Position numbers and translations under genes: made by a program. The notes below the pieces were generated by a model that worked only from the letters and a program-made list of their open reading frames with translations, was not told the origin of the DNA and did no database searches. From DAIOEK01 sp963828285 (GTDB lineage Bacteria; Chloroflexota; Anaerolineae; Anaerolineales; Anaerolineaceae), in the NCBI GenBank assembly GCA_963828285.1, contig CAWHEB010000002.1, positions 248,001-312,000 of the forward strand: DNA of 64,000 bases. The letters run 5' to 3'. How positions within the stretch are numbered: position 1 is the first letter of the stretch; every line of letters begins with the position of its first letter. Shown one piece after another: positions 45,027 to 55,342 of this stretch.

Positions 45027-46922
45027 GACTTGGGATTCAATACCCGAAAATCGCCCTGTCTGAGAGTAACATTGATTTGATCCAGGTATTCCAGTACTGC
45101 CTGAGCATACTTCCGGCTGGTGGAAAACTCGTCCCGGAACTCTGCAAGAGTGATTTTTTGTTTTTCCTGCAGTATTGCAATCGTCTTATTTTTCATTCCG
45201 GCAAAATCTTTTGTAGTAAATACAACATCGTCGGATATTTGAACCAGGGATTTCTTATTGAGTAGCGCTTCATAGATTGGCGTTCCTACTGCTTCCACAC
45301 ATTCCTTCACAGATGGAGGTGCAAACGGAGTTGACGTAAATTGCTCCAGAAGGGCATTAACCCGGGTTTGTTGGGATTGATTGAATTTGATTCGAAACGA
45401 TGCCATCGAGATGGTATTCGATTCTTCTTTAATAAATCCTTGATCTAACCAAATAGATAGAAATACTGTAAACAGCTTCGGATTGATACCAGTTCGATTC
45501 TTCAACTCTTCACGAGGAATTCCAGCTCGAAGCGGATTATCCATGTGGTATCTTTCAAGATAATTAACAATCTCATCGGTCTGATCATTTATCCACTTTG
45601 TCGATACAAATGTCTTCTGATCCACTGATTTCCCGAGGTCGATAGATAAGATGAGTTTTTCGTTGATCAACTCAAGTAAAAGATCATCGACCTCATTCTT
45701 ACTCAAACTTGTTTTCGACACGAGTTCTTGTAAAGTGCTCGGTCCGCCCATCTCAATTGCCTGCAGCAGTCTTTCGGAAGGAGTTCCTTCTTTCTTTGTC
45801 CGCAGATTTTGTTCCACTTCATCGTCAAAGCGGCGGTAACGCCGTTTCGGATGCGGATCGAGAATGCCGCCTCCGCCCAGGGTTTCTGCCGGGGATGGAC
45901 GGCGTAAAATAAAACGGTCCCCTTTTCTGGCGACAATCGGCTCAACCAGATCCAATTGGATAAAACTTGTCTCTCCAGGTTTCAATTCTTCATTATGTAA
46001 TAATCGAACAAAAGCACGGGTTTCCTTCGCGCCCAGGAAAAATTTTACTTCATGATGATGCCGTAATGGGAGCATATCTCCCGACAGAAATCGAAATTCC
46101 GCATCGATCCTTCTGGTTGCTTTATACGCTCCCGGAAGACTGATCGTGTCTCCGCGTTGGATTTCATCCACGTCTATTCCACTAATATTCACTGCAGTTC
46201 GTTGTCCGGGATGAACAGCATCTTCTTTTTGTTTATGGGTTTGCAAGCCTCTCACCCTGCCATGCAACCCGGCTGGTAAGACCTCAATTTCATCTCCAAT
46301 TTTCAGATCCCCATCTGTCAATGTCCCGGTGACGACAGTCCCAAAACCGGACATGGTAAAAACCCGATCCACCGATAAGCGTGGTTGGTGAAAATTGGGT
46401 CTGGAAGGGGTCGTTTTCAATTTCTGTTGTAAAGCTATGACCAGGTCACTTAAACCTGTTTTCGCTTTTGCTGACACCCGGATGATTGCCGAATTCAGCG
46501 ATTACTGTGTTCGCAGTCACTCTGTGGATATCCTCTTCAACCAGATCCAGCCAGGATGGATCATCGATCATATCGCATTTGGTAAGGGCTATCACGCCGC
46601 CATGGATTTGTAGCATATCCAAGATAGCCAGATGCTCCCTGGTTTGAGGCATCACCCCTTCGTCCGCAGCGATGACAAAGATGGCAGCATCAATCCCGCC
46701 TACTCCGGCAAGCATATTCTCAATGAAATCACGATGACCTGGAACGTCAACAATACCCACCGGGGATCCATCCGGCAAATTGAACCAGGCGAAACCGAGC
46801 TCGATCGTCATTTCGCGTGCTTGTTCTTCTTTTAACCGATCGGGGTGTGTGCCAGTTAACGCTGCAACCAGCGTGGATTTCCCATGATCAACATGACCTG
46901 CTGTTCCGATTACATATTTCAT
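44990..46922 (-). CDS. selB: selenocysteine-specific elongation factor, one frameshift
   Basis: About 643 residues when repaired. Brings Sec-tRNA to UGA codons followed by a SECIS hairpin. GTPase motifs GHVDHGKS, DVPGH and TKCD; EF-Tu-like domains 2-3; C-terminal winged helices (from about 400) that bind SECIS. Frame breaks near 46491-46496 (one extra T in GAATTCGG); span 3n+1. Convergent overlap with the ferredoxin gene. selA, selC and selD are not in the window. Confidence 0.92.
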
Positions 46923-46937
46923 GACATTATTTCGTGA

Positions 46938-48134
46938 TTATGAACTACCGGATTTTCGCTCGAACACAGACAACCAACTGTGGGTCATATCAAGCAGGTT
47001 TCGCAACCGGTTCCCGGTTTCTTCCGAAAACTCACCAAACTCTTCATTGACTTTTCGAGTCAGATCTTCTAACTCCACCAATCTGGTTTCCAATGACTTA
47101 TATTGCCGGTTAAGATCATTATTGTTTTCTTCTTGAACCAGGCTGTAGTTCGCCCACCGCTTTTGTTCTTCCGCTTTATATGAAGTCCATTCCTGGCGGA
47201 AATGGTCCTCATTCAGTCGGTGCATTTCGGTGATCTCGTTTACCCGACGATCAATCCTGGCAGTGGATTCATCCAATTGTTCTTTCGAACGTCGAATGGT
47301 CCTTAATGTTTCATCAAGAGCTTGAAGTTGATGATCGACCGAGGCGGAGACTTCTTCCACCTTGTCGAAACGGGACTGCATTTCCTTCCACTGCCGATCG
47401 CGCTCTACTTGAGTCTGATTCTGCTTTTCTATAAATCCAACTTGAGAGACTTTCCGGTCTGTTTCAGACTGAATGACTGAATTTACCCTGGTATCCAGCT
47501 TTTTAATGTTTTCAGTCAAAAGTTCCAGTTTGCCGCGATGTTCATCTATTCTTTTTCGATAAGCAGTAACTTCTCCCTGCATATCGGTCACCCGCTTATT
47601 ATCCACTTTTCGGGATTCTTCGATTGATTTTTGAGATCGCACGAATTCTTCGTTTGTGATCTGGAAATTGGACACTTTTTGATCGATATTGATCAACTGG
47701 TTTTCTATATTTTGATACACCGATTGGACTTGGGCAATGTTATTCTTCAGGGTTGGGATGTCAGTTATTGATTTACGCAAGTCGACGATAGTCTTGTTGA
47801 TTCCGTCTATTTCATCCCGTCGCTTCTTTTCCTGTTCATACTCACTATCCAAACGTGATTTTTGAAAACTCTCTGCCATTCTGCCAATTTCAACTTTGAC
47901 CTGGCTGAGTGATTCATCGATCTGATCCATACGGCCATAGACGCCATCGTAAGAACTTAACTCAGTTTGCAGAGATTTAATCCCCTTTTTTATTGTCTGG
48001 ATGTTTGCTTCAGTATGGCTGAGTTTATCTTCGAGGGATGAAATCGCATTCTTATCCTTGCGGCGTTCTTCATCCAGCCATTCAATTTTTTTTATTAGTT
48101 GTTCGATTTCCATCACAACCTCATCAATTTTCAA
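46938..48134 (-). CDS. long coiled-coil protein of unknown function
   Basis: 398 residues, nearly all heptad-repeat helix from residue 5 to about 380, rich in E, K, Q, D; no signal peptide or membrane helix. Similar to SMC/tropomyosin-like coils by composition only, so homology says little. Lies between the antiporter module and selB on the same strand. Confidence 0.75.
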   Translation of the reverse strand: MKIDEVVMEIEQLIKKIEWLDEERRKDKNAISSLEDKLSHTEANIQTIKKGIKSLQTELSSYDGVYGRMDQIDESLSQVKVEIGRMAESFQKSRLDSEYEQEKKRRDEIDGINKTIVDLRKSITDIPTLKNNIAQVQSVYQNIENQLINIDQKVSNFQITNEEFVRSQKSIEESRKVDNKRVTDMQGEVTAYRKRIDEHRGKLELLTENIKKLDTRVNSVIQSETDRKVSQVGFIEKQNQTQVERDRQWKEMQSRFDKVEEVSASVDHQLQALDETLRTIRRSKEQLDESTARIDRRVNEITEMHRLNEDHFRQEWTSYKAEEQKRWANYSLVQEENNNDLNRQYKSLETRLVELEDLTRKVNEEFGEFSEETGNRLRNLLDMTHSWLSVFERKSGSS

Positions 48135-48173
48135 CCTACGGGGTTTTCAAGCATTATACCATCCAGGTAACAA

Positions 48174-49580
48174 CTATGGGATCTCAAGCAACCGTGGATA
48201 GTGGGCGAGTACCAATTTCATTACATCAACGGTTATCTGTGGGAAGAAACCGAGGAACACCAATGCCAGAATACCAGTTGTAATCAATATCCTTGAATAC
48301 AAGGAGGCATTTTCCCGGGCAGGGATTGTATCTGGTTTTTAAATCAGGGTATATAGGGTATATATGCCGGCAGACCAAACACCGGCGATCCCCGGAATAA
48401 CAAACCAGGCATAATTTCCTGACACCTTCGACAATTCTTCAATCAGAACCACCCTCAAGGGGAATCCAGCCAATAGAGGTAATCCGCCGATGGAAAATTG
48501 AGCTACCACAATGGCAATAGCGGCAAGGTACTGCTGATGGATCGATCCGCGGACATCTACGAGATTCAATGATTTTGTTCGGTCTTTGATCAATTTCAAT
48601 CCTAATGTCCATAATCCGAAGGCGATGCTATTGCATAGGAAAAGATTGGCGAAAACTCCCAGACTACGCTGGGTGATCAAACCGATGGCGATCAATGCAA
48701 AACCATTCTCCACGATGATTGCATAACCAAACATACGGGCAATATTTTTTTGAAAAGCTGCCCATACTCCTCCTGTGGATACCATCAAAACACCAGCGTA
48801 GATCAATAACCGGTTTATCTCCACATCTTCGATTAGCCAGGAGAATCGGTCAAGAAACGTCAGGATGAAAAATAAGCCGGTGGTGGTTAGTAATAAAAAG
48901 ACGAATCCGGAAATATATGGATCCTCTTCCTCCGCCAACATTGGAACCCACGAATAAAGTGGGAATATCGCCAGGATGAAAGCAAATCCAAGTCCCATAA
49001 AGGTGATCGCCCGGTTCACCTGTTCTGGATTGGCTGTACCGGTCTCAAGGCCACTCAACATCCACCCGGTAAGCAGCATGAGCGGCATTCCGATGGTTTG
49101 GAAGACAAGGAATCTCAAAACGCCTTGCTTGATCGTGGAGCGATGATAAGTGAATAACATCACTATCACCAGGGCTGCGCCTTCGATCAGTAATGAAGCA
49201 TAAAGGAATGGTTCAACACTTAATGCTGCCGCCAGAAGGCTGGTGATCATGAGAGCCGCAGGTCCAAAAATTCCCAATGTCTTATTGGATAGGCTACCTA
49301 CAATCCAGAAAGCTGTTATGCCAAAAAGTAATGCAATCATCGGTTGATCTGAATCCAGGATGATCAATTGTCTCCCCAGCACAGAAAATGTACTCGAGAC
49401 CTTAATACTTAATCCACTGATCTCTATTGCCTGATCCACTTTCATGAACAAAGCCAACAGGGTCAGGCTTAATGCAATTCCAGCTGAAATCCGTAGGATC
49501 GCTTTTTCTTGCCGCGAGAAGAGAAGCATGATCAGACCTGAGAAAAAGGGGATGAACAACCAGAGGATGGCTGCGTTCAA
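48174..49580 (-). CDS. NuoM/NuoN-like antiporter subunit, one in-frame TAA
   Basis: 468 codons. About fourteen helices; FGYAIIVENGFALIAIGL and GGLPLLAGFPLRVVLIEEL recall the antiporter family, but the key Lys and His are hard to place. A TAA at 48341-48339 (after YTLYTLI) interrupts it. The same frame goes on with KPDTIPARENASLYSRIL and FLGFFPQ to 48174, clearly the end of such a protein. Start TTG overlaps the previous stop. Confidence 0.7.
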
Positions 49581-50155
49581 TCAACGCCTCCTTCTCCGGT
49601 GAAAACAAGCCAGTAGGATCCGATAAAAGCAAGACCAAGCTTCACAGCGCCCATCAACCCGATCACCAATAATGATAGCTCCAACGAAACATAAATTGAT
49701 TCAAATCCCAAGAGAACCAGAAGAAGTCCGGGGATAATGCGGTTTGGCTGTGTGCTAAAACCAGTAACAAGCAACCCTGAAAAGATATTGATCAACGATA
49801 CTGCCGCCAGATAGTAATCGATCTGAGGGAACCAATCGATCATCCGCTGAGCTAATGCCAGTGCGGAAACCACAAAAAAGAGATAGGATGCCAGCCTGAA
49901 TACTCGTTCTGTTTTGATCTGCCTGGACTCATCAGGCGGTTCTTTGACTTTTGCAGATCCTATTACAGCACAGGACATGCTCCCCAGTATCAACAGGATA
50001 ACAGCGTAAATTAACGGGATACGGATGACCAGGAGGAAGAATTGAACGAAAAAGCTCAATGCAAGTGCCGATAACTGCCAGCGCCAATCCCGGTGGGCAA
50101 TGACGAATCCGCAGCAAACGACCATCAAGATCAATAATAAAATTTGAACAACCAT
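49577..50155 (-). CDS. HyfE/NuoK-like membrane protein
   Basis: 192 residues, about six helices. LVLLGFESIYVSLELSLLVIGLMGAVKL is like the hydrogenase-4 component E (HyfE) region homologous to NuoK. Start ATG 50155 follows the stop of the upstream gene by two bases; a longer frame overlaps that gene. Middle gene of the orphan antiporter module. Confidence 0.68.
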   Translation of the reverse strand: MVVQILLLILMVVCCGFVIAHRDWRWQLSALALSFFVQFFLLVIRIPLIYAVILLILGSMSCAVIGSAKVKEPPDESRQIKTERVFRLASYLFFVVSALALAQRMIDWFPQIDYYLAAVSLINIFSGLLVTGFSTQPNRIIPGLLLVLLGFESIYVSLELSLLVIGLMGAVKLGLAFIGSYWLVFTGEGGVD

Positions 50156-50157
50156 GG

Positions 50158-51763
50158 TTAGTTGCCACCCATTCTGGTAACTGCCAATATGATTGCCAAT
50201 ATGAGGAATGCCCACAATATTCCACCTGTTCCTTCCAAAAGGAAGGTCAGGCTATCAACCACTCTGCCGATGCCAGTAAATATCTTGCGTAAAAATGGGT
50301 ACAACCAACGAAGGTTGACCACCTTGTCAAGAGTGACTGCCAATTGTGGAGATGCGCTGGTCGCGGAGAAGTGTTGGATGGTATCCACAATACGGGAAAG
50401 CTGCCTTGTCCGTCTGTTCCAGATGAACAAACCGATAGCCGCGATCAAGAACGTGATCGGTATATACCAGAAACCTATGATCCGTGAATTATGCCAACCA
50501 AAGATACCAGTAAATATTGAACTTAAAGTTAGAAGCAGAATACTTGCAGGATAGGTGAGATAAATGATTTGTTCCTGATCCGGTGGGATGGCAGGTTTCG
50601 ATCTGACCTTGAGGAAGAAACCTACTGCCAGTAGAAATGTACTTACCAGGAAAAACGCCCACCAGATGATGTTGGCACCATTCAAAGCACCCAAAAACCC
50701 ACTTGCCGAGATGCTGTAAGGGATTCCGATTATTGATAATAAGGCTACGAATCCGAGTGCTCTGATCAGCCTGTTGGAGCTGTCCAGTATAAATAGAATT
50801 GATCCCTGATATAAAAGAACCATCCCCCAGGAGATGGAGAAAAATGGTTGATCATTGAAGACGCAAAGGATCGCCAGGGCAGAAAGACTGATCATCCAGA
50901 ATGGCCGGGCGTTAAGGTCATCTTTGTCAAACGCCCAGCGGATAGTAGTCAGTATCAATGCGAAGAAAGCAAATAAGCTTAACCAGAAGGAAGCGTTCTG
51001 ATCGATCGTGTGTATTTGAAACCTGGATAGAACCACAAGACTACTCGCAGCCGGTACCATTCGCAGTAAGGTCCCCTGCCCTCTGCGCAGATTCTTATCC
51101 ATACTGTACGGCAGATGAAGCGGGAAAACTCCAATCCGCAATCCGATCCCAAGCAATAAGAGTAATCCAGCATCCGGATTCATATTGGTGAAATTGGCAT
51201 CCGACCCGCTGTTTACCCTGGATGTCAGGAAAGACCATAAGACAAGCATCATACCGGCTATTCTTGATGTAAAAACCTGTAAGGCAGTTTCCTGCGATTC
51301 TTTACTATCATCACTACGCAGCATGATCAACAATTCAGATATATCTATTGCTGCCCAGGCTAACAGCAATGTGATTGGATTGGCGGATAAGACAGCCACA
51401 ACACCCAATCCACCCAATGCCAGACTACCGGCAACATTGATCACTTCTGAACGAAGTTTAAGCTGCCCTGGAGAGATCAAGACAACTGCCAGAGTGATAC
51501 TGGCAATGGCAAAGGTATACGGCCACGAAGAAAAATCAAGCAGCAATGCCGGAGACCCTTCGATCAGAATTCGATGAGCTCCAATTTATAATGGTGAACC
51601 CTGCCGGCAATCTTAACCTCAAGAATAAGGTAACGATCCAGGCTGCCATGCTCCCCGCAATTGCGATCAACCAGAGCGCAGGAAAATTTGGACGAATTAA
51701 ACGTACAGCCAGAATAACTGCTGCTGTTAATAGGAGTAGCGCGGCTGGAATGATCAGAATCAT
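50158..51763 (-). CDS. NuoL/NuoN-like antiporter subunit, one frameshift
   Basis: About 534 residues when repaired, fourteen or more helices. Frames join near 51565-51572 (one extra base), linking the N-terminal MILIIPAALLLL part to LLLDFSSWPYTF; span 3n+1. AWAAIDISELLIM stands where the family has FWE-L, and GIGLRIGVFPLHLPY where it has K-A-PLH-WLP, so the sequence is far from standard NuoL/N. First gene of the module, 13 bases after dihydropyrimidinase. Confidence 0.7.
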
Positions 51764-51776
51764 AAGGATAACCCGT

Positions 51777-53195
51777 TTAAATTACCGGGTTAAATGCTCC
51801 GCGATGAATGAATTTTCCTCCGCCCTTCGATCCCATCCATTTATCACCATCCACGATCAATTTACCTCTTAGGAAAACTTTTTCCGGCATCCCCGTCAGA
51901 TCCCAACCTTCGTACAGATTGTAATCTGTGCGCATATGAGCTGCTTTGACCCCGTATTTCACTTTCTTCTGTGGATTCCAGATAACCAGATCTGCATCCC
52001 CACCGGGTAGTATGGTCCCCTTCTGAGGGTACATCCCGAAGATTTTTGCCGGATTGGTGCACATGATCTCAACAAATTTGTTTGGCGAGATCTTCCCGGT
52101 ACGAACACCTTCTGTCCACATGACCACCATACGATCTTCAATTCCAGGGAGTCCATTCGGGATCTTGGTGAAATCATCATTACCCAATTCTTTCCCCGGG
52201 ATGGCAACCATTTCACCTTCGTATTCGATGGGTTTCGTACCATCGTAGAAGAATGGACAATGATCCGTACCCATGGTTTGGATGGATCCCTGCTGTATAC
52301 CTTCCCACAACCGCATCTGGTCTGCCCAAGTTCGGACTGGTGGAGAGCAAACATACTTGGAACCATCCGGTTTTTTGAGGTCTTCGATCGAGCAAAATAA
52401 ATACTGCGGACAGGTTTCTCCCATCACTTTCACGCCCAACCGGCGGGCATAATCGAGCTGATCCACCTCTCCGGCTGCATTCATGTGAACAATATACAAA
52501 GGCGCATCCGACTGTCCAGCCAAAGCCGAACCGCGGAGAACTGCTTCGATAGCTCCCCAGGCTGGTCTAGTCAAAGCATGCCATTCCGGAGATTTTCTGC
52601 CGGCAGCAAGGGCATCAGCAATTAACACCTCAATGACATCACCATTTTCAGCGTGCAGCATGGTCAATATGCCTGCCTGCCTGGCCGTCCGCATGACATG
52701 GAAAATCCCGCCGTCATCCAACCGCAGACGGTTATTGTAGGCAGTAAATACCTTCAGACTTGTGATCCCGTCTTCTGGTAATGCCAGGATCTCTTTTGCG
52801 GTATTCTCATTGAATCGGGTCATATTGATATGGAAGCCATAATCAATCGCCGCCTTGTATCCAGCTTTCTTGTGCCATGCTTCAATATCCTGTTTTAGGG
52901 TCGGGGTATCGTTCGAAATAAAATCGAGCGCTGTAGTTGTGCCTCCGAACGCAGCAGCTTTATGACCTGTATAGTGATCGTCCGATGAGACGGTTCCAAA
53001 CATGGGAAGTTCCAAATGCACGTGCGGATCCACACCACCAGGGAGTACCAATTTTCCTGTTGCGTCATAAACATCAGCCGATGGATGTGTTAGATTTTGG
53101 CCGATCAGTTTGATTTTTTCATCCTCAGCCAGAATATCACCGGTAAATGTTTCAGTAGCTGTGATTATTGTCCCGTTTTTGATCAATACAGCCAT
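51777..53195 (-). CDS. dihydropyrimidinase / hydantoinase
   Basis: 472 residues. Opens cyclic amides such as dihydrouracil or hydantoins. Metal site of the cyclic amidohydrolases is complete: His58-x-His60, Lys148 (carboxylated Lys in SLKVF), His181, His237, Asp311. Allantoinase is less likely by overall similarity. Two bases after the hypothetical gene upstream, 13 before the antiporter module. Context (xanthine dehydrogenase and nucleoside importer nearby) suggests base catabolism. Confidence 0.92.
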   Translation of the reverse strand: MAVLIKNGTIITATETFTGDILAEDEKIKLIGQNLTHPSADVYDATGKLVLPGGVDPHVHLELPMFGTVSSDDHYTGHKAAAFGGTTTALDFISNDTPTLKQDIEAWHKKAGYKAAIDYGFHINMTRFNENTAKEILALPEDGITSLKVFTAYNNRLRLDDGGIFHVMRTARQAGILTMLHAENGDVIEVLIADALAAGRKSPEWHALTRPAWGAIEAVLRGSALAGQSDAPLYIVHMNAAGEVDQLDYARRLGVKVMGETCPQYLFCSIEDLKKPDGSKYVCSPPVRTWADQMRLWEGIQQGSIQTMGTDHCPFFYDGTKPIEYEGEMVAIPGKELGNDDFTKIPNGLPGIEDRMVVMWTEGVRTGKISPNKFVEIMCTNPAKIFGMYPQKGTILPGGDADLVIWNPQKKVKYGVKAAHMRTDYNLYEGWDLTGMPEKVFLRGKLIVDGDKWMGSKGGGKFIHRGAFNPVI

Positions 53196-53197
53196 GG

Positions 53198-53770
53198 TTA
53201 GTCTCCCTTATTGATTCCATTTCCATTTAGATATAACATGCCCAACCACTCTGTAATCTGTGGATCCAGAGGATCAACAAGCTCAAGTTCTGCAGTGTGA
53301 TCCATCTCCAGCCTTTCCCGGAGCGATCTCCATAATGTTGTCCGTTCATCTTGATGAACAACAAGCTCTTGAATCGCTTTTGCCTGAAGCAGATATTCCC
53401 CGGTTGTATAGAAAAAGGTGATCCGCTTCCAATTGGTAGCTTCGATCGGATGTGGAAGTGGCGTCAATGGTCCGATGGATATTTTGAAATACTCTTCATG
53501 TGCCCGCGGATGATCAGGTTCATCTTTAATGATCTCTGCTCGGGTGGTCAATTCATGACCACGGACTTGCGCACAATAGTTGATCTTGCCTGCTTCACCA
53601 GGCGCGGAAGCGTTTGTCTGATAGAAAGCCAGATAATCTACATCCACCACTTTTGGAGCGCTTTTGAAAGGAATTCTGTACCAACCCAATAATCGGGCGA
53701 TCTCAAGATCCCGAGCAGACGGAATGACGCAAACAAGAATCAACGAAGAAGGCACCGGCAAACTGTCCAT
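53198..53770 (-). CDS. hypothetical protein
   Basis: 190 residues, no membrane segments. Landmarks: ARLLGWYRIPFKSAPKVVDVDYLAFYQTNA, ELTTRAEIIKDEPDHPRAHEEYFKI, WKRITFFYTTGEYLLQAKAI. No family name can be given. The ATG is seven bases after a TATAAT box, so probably leaderless. First gene of the dihydropyrimidinase transcript. Confidence 0.75.
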   Translation of the reverse strand: MDSLPVPSSLILVCVIPSARDLEIARLLGWYRIPFKSAPKVVDVDYLAFYQTNASAPGEAGKINYCAQVRGHELTTRAEIIKDEPDHPRAHEEYFKISIGPLTPLPHPIEATNWKRITFFYTTGEYLLQAKAIQELVVHQDERTTLWRSLRERLEMDHTAELELVDPLDPQITEWLGMLYLNGNGINKGD

Positions 53771-53777
53771 ACGATTT

Positions 53778-53783
53778 ATTATA
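53778..53783 (-). promoter_or_regulatory. -10 box of the hypothetical-dihydropyrimidinase operon
   Basis: TATAAT on the minus strand (53783-53778), seven bases before ATG 53770. A -35 box is poor because the preceding terminator (53798-53831) covers that place. Confidence 0.5.
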
Positions 53784-53797
53784 AATGAATCTAGAAT

Positions 53798-53831
53798 AAG
53801 ACCCTAAAGGTTTCACAACCTTCAGGGTCTT
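53798..53831 (-). terminator. intrinsic terminator of the thrC-GT-PLP enzyme run
   Basis: AAGACCCT (53798-53805) and AAGGTT (53807-53812) pair with AACCTT (53817-53822) and AGGGTCTT (53824-53831), one A-C mismatch, loop TCAC; T-rich on the minus strand. Confidence 0.88.
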
Positions 53832-53861
53832 ATACATTAACTTAATCAGAAGTGAGTTGGA

Positions 53862-55328
53862 TTATACGATCCCAACTTTTTTGTTGAATTCGACAATGAG
53901 GGAATCAATCTCTTCGACCTGGGCAGGGATCTCGGAGAAGTAATCACGTTGATACCACATGGCCATAATATCTTCGTAGGATTTACCCTGTTGCTCAACC
54001 CAGGTGAAGTACTTCAGGTTGTGAACACGGCGACGTTCTGCATAAGTCAGTTCCACAAAATTGTCAGTGGATTGTCCGTGCAGGTAGCGGGCGAAATCTT
54101 CAGCTGCATTACTGCTGGTGTATTCACCAGATTCTGCGTGCATTTCGGTGAGACGGCTGCCGTAAAGTTCCATTGAGTCTGTCAGGACTGTCAAAACAAT
54201 ATCGTTCTCGGTCAGTTCGTTGTATTTGGCGTATTTAATGGCTGAGAGTACATTGGAAATGCCGGAGAATCCGAGCAGATCCAATTGGGCTACGATCTTC
54301 TCAGGAACACCCTTCTTGGCTAAATACTTGCGGCCTTCTGGTTCATTGAACAGGCGGGCGATATTGACCACAGCCTGGTCATCAATGGCAGCGATGAAAT
54401 CGGTGTTCTTGGCATTGTGGATCCACGGCACGTGCTTGTCGCCGATGCCTTCAATCCGATGTGAACCAAAACCATTCTCGAGCAGGGTGGGGCACTGCAG
54501 CGCTTCGGATGCAATGATCTTGCTGTCGGGGAAGATCTTCTTCATATAATCGCCACTGGCGATTGTCCCGGCAGATCCGGTCGCTGAAGCCATTCCACGG
54601 TATTGATCTTTGGGTCCCATGACCTTCTTGAGGACATCTTCCATAGCATGACCGGTAACCTCGTAGTGCCAGAGGTAGTTACCAAACTCTTCGAACTGGT
54701 TGAAGATCATCAAATCCTCACCAGATTTGCGGAGTTCCCAGCACTTGTCGAAGATCTCTTTGACGTTAGATTCTGTACCAGGGGTGGCAATGACTTCACC
54801 GGCGATCTTGGACAACCAGGCAAATCTTTCCTTGCTCATACCTTCAGGAAGAATGGCGATGGAAGTTGTGCCTAATAACGCCGAATCATATGCACCACCA
54901 CGGCAGAAATTGCCGGTGGATGGCCAGACTGCCTTCTGGGTGGTGGGATCAAATTGACCGGTTACCAGTCGTGGAACCAAACAACCGAAAGCAGCGCCAA
55001 CTTTATGAGCGCCGGTTGGGAACCATTTACCAACCAGAACAATCATTCGAGCTTTTGTACCAGTTAATGATGAAGGAAGTTCAAGATAATTTACATCGCC
55101 ATACGTTCCACCTTTGGCAACCGGTTCATTGTGCCAGGTGATGCGGAATAGGTTGCGGGGAGATACATCCCAGAGTCCAATACCTTTTAATTCGGTTTTG
55201 ATCTTATCTGGGATCAAAGCGGGGTTCTTCATCTGGGCGAATGTCGGGATAACAATATTGCGTTCTTTTGCGCGCTTTACAGCCCGCTCTAATCGGTCAT
55301 TCATTACAGTTAAATCAATTTTTGCCAT
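53862..55328 (-). CDS. PLP-dependent fold type II enzyme, TrpB/cysteine-synthase-like
   Basis: 488 residues. PLP lysine probably Lys109 in FPTGAHKVGAAF, like TrpB HTGAHK. Glycine loop ATGSAGTIASGD for phosphate. The order of segments is nearer to the cysteine synthase / lyase branch than to true tryptophan synthase, and there is no trpA near. In E. coli a fold type II lyase (YgeX, diaminopropionate ammonia-lyase) sits beside hydantoinase and xanthine dehydrogenase genes, but it is shorter; a like role is only a guess. AAGGAG precedes ATG 55328. Confidence 0.8.
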   Translation of the reverse strand: MAKIDLTVMNDRLERAVKRAKERNIVIPTFAQMKNPALIPDKIKTELKGIGLWDVSPRNLFRITWHNEPVAKGGTYGDVNYLELPSSLTGTKARMIVLVGKWFPTGAHKVGAAFGCLVPRLVTGQFDPTTQKAVWPSTGNFCRGGAYDSALLGTTSIAILPEGMSKERFAWLSKIAGEVIATPGTESNVKEIFDKCWELRKSGEDLMIFNQFEEFGNYLWHYEVTGHAMEDVLKKVMGPKDQYRGMASATGSAGTIASGDYMKKIFPDSKIIASEALQCPTLLENGFGSHRIEGIGDKHVPWIHNAKNTDFIAAIDDQAVVNIARLFNEPEGRKYLAKKGVPEKIVAQLDLLGFSGISNVLSAIKYAKYNELTENDIVLTVLTDSMELYGSRLTEMHAESGEYTSSNAAEDFARYLHGQSTDNFVELTYAERRRVHNLKYFTWVEQQGKSYEDIMAMWYQRDYFSEIPAQVEEIDSLIVEFNKKVGIV

Positions 55329-55342
55329 TTCAGTAAGCTCCT

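Noticed and set aside
53862..55328. Tryptophan synthase beta chain
   Set aside because: Only the TGAHK loop is TrpB-like; other segments and the lack of trp genes argue against it.
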